This document shows, piece by piece, positions 36,594 to 46,556 of a stretch of DNA of 64,000 nucleotides. How positions within the stretch are numbered: the first letter of the stretch is position 1; each line of letters opens with the position of its first letter. The stretch is taken from assembly GCA_009193035.1 (NCBI GenBank), contig SWDT01000168.1, positions 62,001-126,000 of the forward strand. The letters are read 5' to 3'. The position numbers and the translations under genes were made by a program. The notes beneath the pieces were generated by a model, which did not search any database, was not told the DNA's origin, and was given only the letters and a program-made list of their open reading frames with translations. This DNA comes from Halicephalobus mephisto (taxonomy: Eukaryota; Nematoda; Chromadorea; Rhabditida; Panagrolaimidae).

Positions 36594-37592
36594 ATGGACA
36601 AGGAAGTGAAGCAGCTTCTGAAGCAGTACAACGTCTTCGAGCAGATCGACGGCGGAAAGGTTGGCGATTTTTGAATTTTTATTTTTTTGATATATGGATT
36701 TTTCAGTTACGTTGTTCGTTGACAAATCACGAACTTCCTTGTAGAATCGACACTCTTAAGCTGTATTTGAACACGAAGAGTTTTAAAAATGCATTTGGAG
36801 TTCACGAGATCCTGCAAAAACACCCGGAGTTGTTCGAGGACCAAGGGTATTCGTTTCTTGATCTGCTCAAATCTGACCATAATTTTGTTTAGAGACGGAT
36901 ATGTCAAGTGCTGCATCTCAGGCAAGCGAATCTGCAAGAGGGCCGAGGACTTGAACCGTTACTTGCAAGGAAAGGGTTTGAAAATGGCATTGATCAAAGG
37001 TGAGTTGTTGTTTTAGATCCTCCCAGATAAATCTGGATCTTTTTCAGCGAAGGAAGAGCTGGAAAAAATGGAAACTGACATGGAGATGGAAGACGGTGAA
37101 GAAGGAGAAGATTTCGGGGATGAAATGATGTTTTACGAAGACGATTCTGCCGGTTCTGGCGACGATGAAGAAGTTGAAGATGAAGACGACGAAGACGAGG
37201 ATATTGAGATGGAATCTGCTGAATCCGAAGAGGATGAACCAATGCCCAAGCGCAGACGCCAGGAAAATCCTGTTCCTAAACGTAAGGGTCAGGAAAAACC
37301 TTCCCCCAAAGGCAAGGGTAAGGAAGATTCTGTTCCTAAAAATAAGAATCAGCAGAAGTCTGTCCCGAAGAACAAAGATCAAGAAAAGCCAATCTCTAGA
37401 GGTAAGAATCAAGAGAAACCCACTCCTAAAGGTAAGAATCAAGCGAAGCCCACTCCTAAAGGCAAGAATCAAGAGAAGCCCAGTCCTAAAGGCAAGCCTC
37501 AAGAAGTTCCTGCTCCCAAACGCCAGCAGAAGGATGCCAAGGCTGTAGTTCAGAAGAAGCAACCTAAACGTGGCAAGAATGCGAAGAAATAA
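36594..37592 (+). CDS. SURF2: Surfeit locus protein 2 homologue
   Basis: Exons 36594-36659, 36707-36846, 36893-36999 and 37048-37592 give 285 aa; the introns are 46-48 bp. Conserved SURF2 blocks are LRCSLTNHELPCRIDTLKLY and YVKCCISGKRICKRAEDLNRY, whose Cys pairs and RYLQGK end match the family. An acidic stretch (about residues 115-160) is followed by a Lys/Pro tail built from about nine 10-residue repeats of the type KNQEKPTPKG (37250-37510). SURF2 is a nucleolar protein linked to ribosome (5S RNP) biology in vertebrates. The tail repeats are not a feature I know from other SURF2 proteins. An AATAAA-like signal (TTGAATAAATT) follows the stop. Confidence 0.87.
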
Positions 37593-38916
37593 CGATGAAT
37601 CTAGTTGTTGTTTGTTGAGTTTGAATAAATTTTAATTAATAATCAAGAACGTCATCAGGGATTGATTTTTAAAAAATTCACTTTCTGTTTTAGGAGATCT
37701 TTAATTTTCTTTTGATCCTAATAAAGAAAACTAAAATGATTAAGATTACTCAATGCCGAAACGTGATAATAGAAGTAGGCTTGAAGCCAGAAATGGCACA
37801 GGACCGAGCGGTTTGGAGAGCCAGACTCAAAAAACCCAACCCTTGAACAGGAAAAACGGGTCGAAGAAGGAGAAGAATGACGAAATGTGATAGGACATTT
37901 TTGTTTTAATTTTTGCAATTTTAATTTAAAAATTAAAAAATATAACTTATTTTAAATAACTTTGCATTTGTTATATAATATTTTCAAAATTATTTTAAAT
38001 GTTTCAACTTTTTTAAATAGTTTTACAAAATTCGATATTCTTAAATTTCAAAATTAGTCTTCAGAATCCTGGGTTCTGAAGATTGAATATTGATTCTGTT
38101 TTAGATTCAGAATCTATGGATTTTATTACAGTATTATAAGTGTTTTTTGAAGAATTTTAAACTTAAAATTTGGATATAAATGTTCGAAACAGAAATTTCA
38201 CATAAACGTGCTGAGATCTAAAAAACGGTCAAAAATTAAAATTAAAATTAAATTAAAATTAAATTAAAATAAAAATTAAAATAAAATTAAAATTAAAAAT
38301 AAAAAATTTATACATAACGTTTGGGCAAATTTCGTAATTTTGGTTTTATTTTTTAAATTTTTATTTTGACGACCATTTCATGGACTTCGAGATTCCGGGA
38401 TTCCAGAAGGCAGTCCATGTCCTAAATTCTGTTTTAAAAAATGTACAAAAATCATATTTTCGTAAAAATTATATTTTTGTAAAAATTATATTTTTGTAAA
38501 AATTATATTTTGGTAAAAATCAAAAATTATAATTTTTATCAAATAACCTCAATGAGAATTTTCAAAAGTTTTTATTCTAAATATTAATTCCAAAAATTCT
38601 CATTAAATTTTTGAAGATTTTCGAAAAATTATATTTTATAAAAAATATTAATTACAATGTTCAGAAAATTACTTTAACATGAATTTTGAGTAATTTTCAA
38701 AAATTTTTATTGTAAATATTAATTTTTTAAAAATCTTTAATTTTTTAATTTTTTTTCGAAATATGCACGGAAAAACGAAAACCAGACAGCAACTGGTGCT
38801 CTCGAGGGGAAATTCCCTGACTGCAGAGGAGCGCCTCTCTGTTCGGCGGCTTCGTGAAGTTGTCGTTCTTTTATCTGACTATATTACTTCTGAATCCTCT
38901 TTTCTGTTAATTCACC
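37593..38916. other. SURF2-H4 intergenic region
   Basis: It holds the SURF2 3'UTR, a 45-codon basic ORF at 37753-37890 (see findings), AT-rich simple repeats (for example AATTAAAAT at 38235-38305 and TATTTTTGTAAAAAT at 38455-38520), and a GC-richer block at 38760-38916 which is probably the H4 promoter and leader. Confidence 0.5.
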
Positions 38917-39382
<466 letters not shown>

Positions 39383-39629
39383 TCGTTACACCCCGTGATC
39401 CCATTTTACGAATGCTTTATTTATTCTTCAGCCTATACTGTTCCAATTTCCAGACACAACTCTGTATTTTTATTGTACAATTTTTACTATAAGGACCTTT
39501 AATCCAGTTATCGATTGTCGTACGTGCGGTTTTAAAAACCGAAGCTCATGCTTATCTGCGAACTTGTATTTTGTTATTTCTGTTATTTTTAGAACTTTTT
39601 CAGGCAGTGCCGACACTTCCTGCCTAAAG

Positions 39630-40145
39630 ATGTCGTTGCTGCGTGTGACCCAGGGCCTTACCAGAGTCGCCGCCCGCTCGTTGACGATTTCCGCTGCTAG
39701 AGCCAGTGGTCATGATGATCTCATCATGGAGAAATGGCCCGCCGACAGGTTTGACAAACACTTTATCGACTACCTGTCTCGTCCTGAGATTGATGGCTGG
39801 GAAGTCCGCAAAGCTCTGACTGAACTCCATGATTTCGATGTCATCCCCGATCCTAAAGTCGTTGAAGCCGCTTTACGTGCTTGTCGTCGTGTGAACGACT
39901 ATGCTCTTACTCTTCGTTTCTTAGAAGCAATCAAGATCAAATGTGGAGGCAAGAAGAACCGTGAACAAATTTATGGTTACATTATTCAACAAGTCAAGCC
40001 TGTCCTTGACGAACTCGGAATCAGCACATTGGAAGACCTCGGTTTGGACAAGCCCGAACTCTTTATCCCTTCACCCGAATACTGGTGGGAACGCAAGTGG
40101 TACAAGGAGTACGGCTATGACAAGAAGCCCGGCTTCCAGTTCTAA
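39630..40145 (+). CDS. COX5A: Cytochrome c oxidase subunit 5A, mitochondrial
   Basis: A 171-aa single-exon ORF. The first ~30 residues (Arg, Ser, Ala-rich: LRVTQGLTRVAARSLTIS) form a mitochondrial presequence. The mature part has the family blocks RFDKHFIDYLSRPEIDGWEVRK (as separate segments), VIPDPKVVEAALRACRRVND, IYGYIIQQVKPVLDELGI and LDKPELFIP. It is a nuclear-encoded matrix-side subunit of complex IV. A CTTTTTCAG acceptor ends at 39604, 25 nt before the ATG, so the leader is spliced or trans-spliced. It may be co-transcribed with H4 upstream. The gene converges on the DPM2-like gene (104 bp between stops). Confidence 0.95.
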   Translation: MSLLRVTQGLTRVAARSLTISAARASGHDDLIMEKWPADRFDKHFIDYLSRPEIDGWEVRKALTELHDFDVIPDPKVVEAALRACRRVNDYALTLRFLEAIKIKCGGKKNREQIYGYIIQQVKPVLDELGISTLEDLGLDKPELFIPSPEYWWERKWYKEYGYDKKPGFQF

Positions 40146-40249
40146 GCCCGCAATCAACGTTGACTCTCTTGTAGGTAGACCGTTTTATGAATGTCAATTA
40201 TTTAGTTTCTCTATTGATTGACTTTCAATATGAACTATTGTAAATGAGA

Positions 40250-40507
40250 TCAATTGGTTTTTAGCTTATTTGGGATATCGGGATTGAGATAGGTGAGGAT
40301 CAAAACGGAGATGATAACGGCAGCCAAGATTCCGAAACAGAAGAGAATCATTTGGATTATTGTTATCGGGGAAGGTAGATAATCGAATATTTGTGTTTCC
40401 TCCGGGATGAACGGGATCCCTAATAGCCAGAAGACAGCTCCAACGATGAGTACTTGGATAAGGCATATTACTGCCAAACCTGAATAGTATCGAAACCCGG
40501 GTTTCAT
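40250..40507 (-). CDS. Small two-TM protein, probably DPM2-like
   Basis: An 85-aa ORF with two hydrophobic segments, about residues 9-31 (GLAVICLIQVLIVGAVFWLL) and 48-73 (ITIIQMILFCFGILAAVIISVL split across), joined by a loop containing IPFIPEETQIFDYLPSP, with a short basic end. Length (human DPM2 is 84 aa), topology and the LPFI....I..YFLP-like loop fit the regulatory subunit of ER dolichol-phosphate-mannose synthase. Sequence identity is low, so this is a tentative call. Its ATG lies 100 bp downstream of the RPAP2 stop on the same strand, the spacing expected for an operon downstream gene. Confidence 0.5.
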   Translation of the reverse strand: MKPGFRYYSGLAVICLIQVLIVGAVFWLLGIPFIPEETQIFDYLPSPITIIQMILFCFGILAAVIISVLILTYLNPDIPNKLKTN

Positions 40508-40607
40508 CGCATGAAGGCTAGAATCGAGATGAATATAGTTTAAAAAAACAACAAATAAATTAAGGATTTAAACCTTTATCCACAAATACAAAAAAATATC
40601 CCGTATT

Positions 40608-43171
40608 TTATTTGACCTGTATCTTTTTAGAATTCATCAATTCTGTCAATCTTTCTGTTAGGACTTTTGTCGTCAGGTTATTCAATTTTAGGTAATTCTG
40701 GTATTGAGTAATTTTATCGTTCCTTTCGATTACAGCTTTCAAATCCGGATTACACATAGTCATTCTAAAATCTCCCTTAAAAAATTAAAAAAATAAAAAC
40801 TTACAAATGAAATATCAAAATTGTCAACAATTCTCCTTCATCAGGATTAACTATACAATTTTCTCTATTCAAATTAAATGTAGAAATCAAATCTTTAGAA
40901 TGTTGAATAACAAAATCAATCTGAACATTAGACAGTAATCGTTGCCAATAATTTGACATTGAATTCACTACAATATTAACCCTTCTGTAATGATCATCAA
41001 TATTGTCAATTAAAGGAAGCTTAACTGTCTTGGTTTCTTTCTTCTCTAAAACTTGAGGATCCAACATCGCAGATAAAAATTTCTTCATAACTTGTTCATT
41101 TGTCACTTGGCCTTCTCTCTCAACGTAGATGATAGTTTCTGGAGTCATCCAATCCCTAAAAATCCAAAGTTTACAAAAATTACAAAAAATTAAAAATACC
41201 GTATTCTTGATAAAACATATTCAAAACTTTTAGGCTTAAATTTAGATTTTTCTTTCATTTCTGGATTCAAATGATGAGCTTCAACTAACGTGATGGTTTT
41301 CTTCTTCGATGTTGTGTCTTTTCCCCATTTGGATCTTAATCGTTGAAGTTTTTCTTCTACTGTCGCTTCTGATAATGATACTTTTGATTTTTCATTTTTT
41401 CCTTCAGTATTATCTGGAGATTTCTGAGCTTTGACAGTACTGCTAACAAACGATTTAACACTAGCCAAAAATTGACGATCATCTTCTTTTCGTTTCTGGA
41501 CTAAATTCTTAAACAAAAATATATATTTAATGTCATATTGCTATGTCAACTGCACAGATTTCCTTAAATCACATCTAACTGAATGGAATCAACATGCAAG
41601 AGTTTCTGATCAGTTTTGACAGTATTTGATTCTCAGTGAAATCAATGACAGGATTGCAATCCAACAGAAGATTGATCGTAACTGAATATAATCAACATGT
41701 CAGGACCATGTTTGTTTCCAATTGAAAAAATGCTAGTACATTGATTATATCTGGTTACGATCAATCTTCTGTTAAATTGCAATCCTGCCATCGATTACGT
41801 TTATTTAAAATCAAATAATGTAAAAACCGTAATCAGAAGTTCTTATATGTTGATTCCATTCAGTTAAACATGATTTTAGAAAACCTGTGTTGACTTATTA
41901 ATATTGTAGTGCTAAATCTTATTATAGTTGGGATAAATAAGAAATTCTCCTATCCTTCATCCCATACAACCACACTAGTTCACCGAAATCCAACATTTTA
42001 AAAAATTAACTTACTTCTTCATCTTCGTCTTCTTCAGAACCCGATTCAGGACCGTTTTCAGCAATATGTAATGAATTTAATTGAACTAATAATTTATCCG
42101 GAACAAATTCCACAGAATCATCGTGATTTTTAACTTCAGAAAGTTCATTCGGATCAGAATTTTCATTTTTTAATCCCATCGCGAAATCACCATCATGAGA
42201 ATATAATTCAAAATCCTTTTCTAAAATTATATTTTTAACAAATCTTACAAAAATTCAAAATTAACATTTTTACGAAATTATTTCAACAAAAATTTTAACT
42301 TTTTAGAATCTATAAAAATATAAAATTTCGATTTTGTACAATAATCATTTCTCAATCTTACGCAATTTCGAAATTAAATTTTCAGGAACATATCCTATTT
42401 GAAGATATCTAGAAAATTCTAAATCAAAAATAAAATTTTTTCTATTTTATGCATTAATAATTATACATAAAATATTGCTAAAAAACACTGTAATTATTAC
42501 ATCCATGTCACTTAGCCATTACATAACCAAATCAGAAAACACAGTCTCGAAAAGAAAAACCCTACACGCCAGACACTATGCTCACTATCTAGTACAATAT
42601 ACCGAATATTAACTAGTTAGTTAATATACGATTGCTGTTTAATTTCACTATTGTTCAGATAAACAAGAAACTCATATCCCTTCCACAATTACGTCAATTC
42701 ACAAAAATCTAACATTAACTAAAATAAAAAAAACCTACTTTCTCGTTCACCAGTCAACCAAAGTGGAAGCTCATAAAGTTGATTCTTGACATGTTCAAAA
42801 TTTTTTTGACAATTTTTAGAGCAAAATTTCTCATGATCAGCATAACTTTCATAAACTTTTTGATTTTTTTTATCCAATTTATACTTCTGTTTTCTGACTG
42901 GCAAATTCAAAAAATTATTACACAACGCCCATCCACAAATTCTTGCGATAAATCTTTCTTCCAAAATTTCTATCCACGAATTAATATCCAAAATATTAAG
43001 TTGAGATTTCAATTCTGATTCTGTAACAACTTCTGTTAATAAACAAATCGCATCATGGACAGTTTTTCTTCTAAGTTTTTCAAGTTCATGTTTAGCTTTT
43101 TGTTCTGCTAATTTCTTTTTCATTTCATCATCAACTTCTGGAACTTGATCAGCAGCACTAGTTTTCTTCAT
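40608..43171 (-). CDS. RPAP2: RPAP2/Rtr1-type RNA polymerase II CTD phosphatase
   Basis: Minus-strand exons 42739-43171, 42015-42220, 41200-41507, 40805-41155 and 40608-40764 give 484 aa. The Rtr1 zinc finger lies at about residues 78-125: ARICGWALCNN and CSKNCQKNFEHVKNQL, giving the C-x4-C ... C-x3-C set. The following LYELPLWLTGERE matches the family's conserved end of domain. An acidic region (SEEDEDEE) and a charged C-terminal half follow. RPAP2 removes Ser5 phosphate from the Pol II tail and helps import Pol II. GTTTTAG lies 1 nt before the ATG, and eIF3d ends 161 bp upstream, so trans-splicing from an operon is plausible. The last acceptor was chosen at 40765 because the alternative one creates an immediate stop. 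Confidence 0.9.
41543..41897. mobile_element. Fold-back (hairpin) element in RPAP2 intron 3
   Basis: Two inverted arms of about 160 bp lie in the intron 41508-42014, separated by a loop of some 20-40 bp around 41715. Matching blocks: CTGAATGGAATCAACAT (41579) with ATGTTGATTCCATTCAG (about 41856), and CAACAGAAGATTGATCGTAA (41662) with TTACGATCAATCTTCTGTTA (about 41756). No ORF is present. It looks like a foldback MITE, with arms about 85 percent alike by eye. Confidence 0.88.
42221..42738 (-). other. RPAP2 intron 1
   Basis: A 518-bp intron bounded by GTAGGT and TTTTAG. AT-rich; no repeat or ORF worth noting. Confidence 0.6.
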
Positions 43172-43332
43172 TCTAAAACAAAAACTTAAAAATTAAATTT
43201 TCAAAATTAAAAATCTTCAAAAATAACAATTGGATAAAAACCAATTTCTATTAATTCAATCAAAAAATATTTTTTCAGCATTTCTCAAACAACAATTAGC
43301 CATTCCACAAAACAAAGAACCAGATAAATTAA

Positions 43333-45145
43333 TCAATCTTCATTATCTTCTTCTTCAACTTCTTCAGAATCATCATCAGTAGTTTCAAAAGCATCATTTG
43401 GTAAATCATAAATCCGGATCAGTGGTTGAAGAGGATCTTTCAAAATCAAGTACTTTCCTTGAGGTTGTTTCATGAAAATATCGATTATAGCTCTCAAGAT
43501 TCCCCAACAATTGTCAACATTCAGAGTAATGTTCTGAGCACATTCAGCAGGACGATATTGTTGAGTTCCCAGGATTTCATGTTGAGTGGAATTTCTAACA
43601 TTAACACGAGAAACATAACCAAATTTGATGAAATCGGATCCCGCTAACAAAGCTTGAAGAGTCCATTTCGCAAGTTTACAATTATTGTTCTTCAATTCAG
43701 TTGCAAGAACAGCACCTTTTTGGTTCTCCAACTTGCTTCTCCAATCGACTCCACCAGAAAGAGATGAATCCCATTCGTTGAAAGCTTTAACTGTAAGTTT
43801 CAATGTTTCATTATTAGGTCCAACCATAACAGCGTCATTTTCAGTACGAGCAACAAGATTAATCGGAGTGTCATCGTCCAATTTTCCAAGGTTCCACTTA
43901 CGATATCTAAACAAACATATCCATATAATTACTTGAGGAAACTAAAACTCACTTATAAGCAATTTCAGCTCCAGATTCTTCTTCATCATCAAACGGAACA
44001 CGTGGATTCTCGTACAAAAACGGTTCATCATTCAGCTTCAATACTTGACGACGGAAATTCTGATTAATAAAAAGGGCTTCTGTAGCGAGTTCCTTTGCGT
44101 TGTTCAACGATCCTCCTTCAAATAATGGTGGTTCTTGAGCGGTTTCACTCACACTAATCATATCAATCGGATTAGCAAACCCACTGGAATCACGTTTATC
44201 AAAGAAGAGCTTATCTCCTACTCTGTGAGCAATAATGTCCCAGCTATTAACTGATCTTGTAGCGGACATCAAAGTAGCCAGAATAATATCAGTAGCAAAG
44301 ACATTACCAACGTTCTCCTTTGCGAGTTTCTGAATAATCGGATCTTCTGTAGTTGTGATACTGTAGAAAACGCCATTGAGACGCTGAAGGGGAATGGGAT
44401 TCTTGACATTGACCTTGTCAATACTTTTGTCGTAATAATGAAGAGCTCCATAGCGTTCATTCGAGAGGTCTTCGCCGTCAACACTCGGCAGGGATAATTT
44501 CTGGAGACGACTGAACTCAATATCCTGCATGATCTGCCAGGAAGGCTTGACTTGGACACTGGGAACTCGGTTCCTGTTCATTTGGCGGTCTCCGTAACGG
44601 CGTCCTGGGGGTCTTAGATTGTAGCGCGGTCCTCCGCCACGACGAGATAGAATCTTCTGCTGACGAGTTCTTTCTTTTTCCAGAACACGTTTCATCTTCG
44701 GATTCTGGTACTTCAATTGCTCGTTGCGTTCCTTCTCGCGTTGAGTAATCTTCTTGAAGAGATTCTGTCTAGGTTTGTACTTCTGCGGAGGCTTCTGAGG
44801 CTTGCCATCAACGAGTTGGAAGTTGGCGTCTTCGTTGTCATGGACATAATCGAATTGATTTCCAGCAGTAGCAGAAGAGCCGTACATGCGTTCATTGTAA
44901 CGAGCTACAAAAATACAGTAATGACTACTTTTAAAATTCCAAAACTCACCATTGTCGGTTTTTTTGAAATAACGATTGTCACCGAGCCAGTCAACGACAC
45001 GTCCGACACGATCGCACTTGCTGTATTGCTGGAAAGGTAGATCCTTGAATCCCCCTAGAGGACCTCCAGAAGCAATAGTGGATGTTGGACCCCAGCCACC
45101 GGAGTTGTCTACAACGTTTGGAAGAGCAAATGCGGGAAGCGACAT
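43333..45145 (-). CDS. EIF3D: Translation initiation factor eIF3 subunit D
   Basis: Minus-strand exons 44950-45145, 43953-44904 and 43333-43906 give 573 aa (human eIF3d is 548). The N-terminus [20 protein letters not shown] and the [20 protein letters not shown] block are diagnostic. Later blocks include [65 protein letters not shown] and [18 protein letters not shown], then an acidic C-terminal tail. eIF3d is the cap-binding subunit of eIF3. The introns are 45 bp (44905-44949, no in-frame stop) and 46 bp. The ATTTTCAG acceptor lies 4 nt before the ATG. It is the first gene of the candidate operon eIF3d-RPAP2-DPM2-like. Confidence 0.96.
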
Positions 45146-45736
45146 CTTCCTGAAAATTAGAAGCTTAACAGAAGTAATTATATAAGATAAGTTGCCCGGA
45201 AGAGTGATCAATATAAGAAGAATGAAAAGGAATAAAGTGGACAAAAATCAAAAGTGGAGTTAAACGATCGAAGTTGTTCAATTTCGAAAACCAAAATCCG
45301 CAGGTTGCGCTTCAACCACCATTCTTTTCAATAACAATTTTGGATAAATTTTAATATACTTTTTAATATATAAAAATTATAAGAAACAAGAAAAAATAAA
45401 ACCAAATAATAAAGTAGGATCGAAGTTGTTCAATTTCGAAAACCAAAATCCGCAGGTTGCGCTCCAACTACCATTTTTTTCAATAATTATTTTCGAATAC
45501 ATGTGATTCAATTTTTTCTAATAGATAAAAAAGTATAAAAAATAAGAAAAATGTAAAAAGTAAAAATAAAACTAAATGACGAAATGGGATCGAAGCTGTT
45601 CAACTTCGAAAACTGAACCCCGCAGGTTGCGCCCGAACTGCCGCTTCTCCCGCCAATGATGTTCAACTTCGAAATTTCCATCAAAATTTGAATTTTTTCA
45701 TTTTTGTTATTTCTTATTTTTTCCGTCTTTTCAACA
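45146..45736. promoter_or_regulatory. Shared promoter region of eIF3d and the 45737 gene, with a three-copy repeat
   Basis: Copies begin at 45266, 45418 and 45588 with GATCGAAG(T/C)TGTTCAA. Each carries CCGCAGGTTGCGC followed by a C/A-rich block (TTCAACCACCA, TCCAACTACCA, CCGAACTGCCG). The third copy is least AT-rich and closest to the + strand gene. The conserved 13-mer in a divergent promoter makes it a candidate regulatory element. Confidence 0.6.
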
Positions 45737-46092
45737 ATGCTTCGTAAGCCTCTATCTCAAGCGGATATCAAGTCCTCGAAAGCGGAGAAAATAATGGAAA
45801 TGTGCCACAGACTGGCTCGACAAAACGAAACTTACGTAAGTTTTTAAATTTTTCTTTCATATATGAATTTTTTCAGAATACCTTAGAACAGGAATTAAAA
45901 CTTTGGATTGAAGTACTGGAACGACTACAGAAGAAACCTAACGATGTTCCGAGTCCAGAAGACGTGGGGTCTTTGTCGACGATGCAGATGGAAGAGCTCT
46001 GGCTCAAAGTGGGCATGATCAAGGAGACCATGGTAGAGGAGGAGTTCAAGAAAGTCCTGGACCAAATCAAGGCCGAGAAAGCAACTGTGTAA
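45737..46092 (+). CDS. Small coiled-coil protein, unknown
   Basis: Exons 45737-45835 and 45877-46092 (41-bp intron with a CATATATGAA box) give 104 aa. It is helical and charged throughout (EKIMEMCHRLARQNETY joined to NTLEQELKLWIEVLERLQKK), ending in IKETMVEEEFKKVLDQIKAEK. No transmembrane segment or signal peptide. Codon use and GC content are like those of the neighbouring genes, and the splice junction keeps the coiled-coil pattern, so I regard it as a real gene. I do not recognise the family; a subunit of a kinetochore, trafficking or similar assembly would fit but is unproven. Confidence 0.8.
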
Positions 46093-46556
46093 AACTAGTT
46101 TCTAAATTCAGGTACGTACAATGTGATTTTTGGGATTATTGGCTGTGATTTGTCCTTCGGATACCGTAAATCCTAAATTAAAAACTTTTCGGATGTCGTT
46201 CATATATCAAATTTTCGAAGTTTATTACTGAGATTCTAAAAATATTTTTTATTCATTTATTTTGGAACAAATTACGATCAATAATTTCGAAATTGCAGAT
46301 TATTTTGGTTTGTGGATTTCCTCAAAAGTAAAGTAGTACTATGTACCTTGTATAAGTGCACTTCTGTCTAATTTCCGTCTTTTTCGATGACTTGTTACGG
46401 TACAATCCGTAATTTCCAAAAAATCAAATTTAAATTTCAACTTTTTCTGAAAATCCCAAAACTACAGTACTTCTCTGTTGTTGTATGAAGATTGAATTCC
46501 AACTGAATTTTACTGTGATTTTTATTTTTGGAATGCTTGAAACCTGGGTATGTACA
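46093..46556. other. Convergent intergenic region
   Basis: It lies between the coiled-coil gene and DNase II, which end facing each other. AT-rich 3'UTR-like sequence; no further feature seen. Confidence 0.6.
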
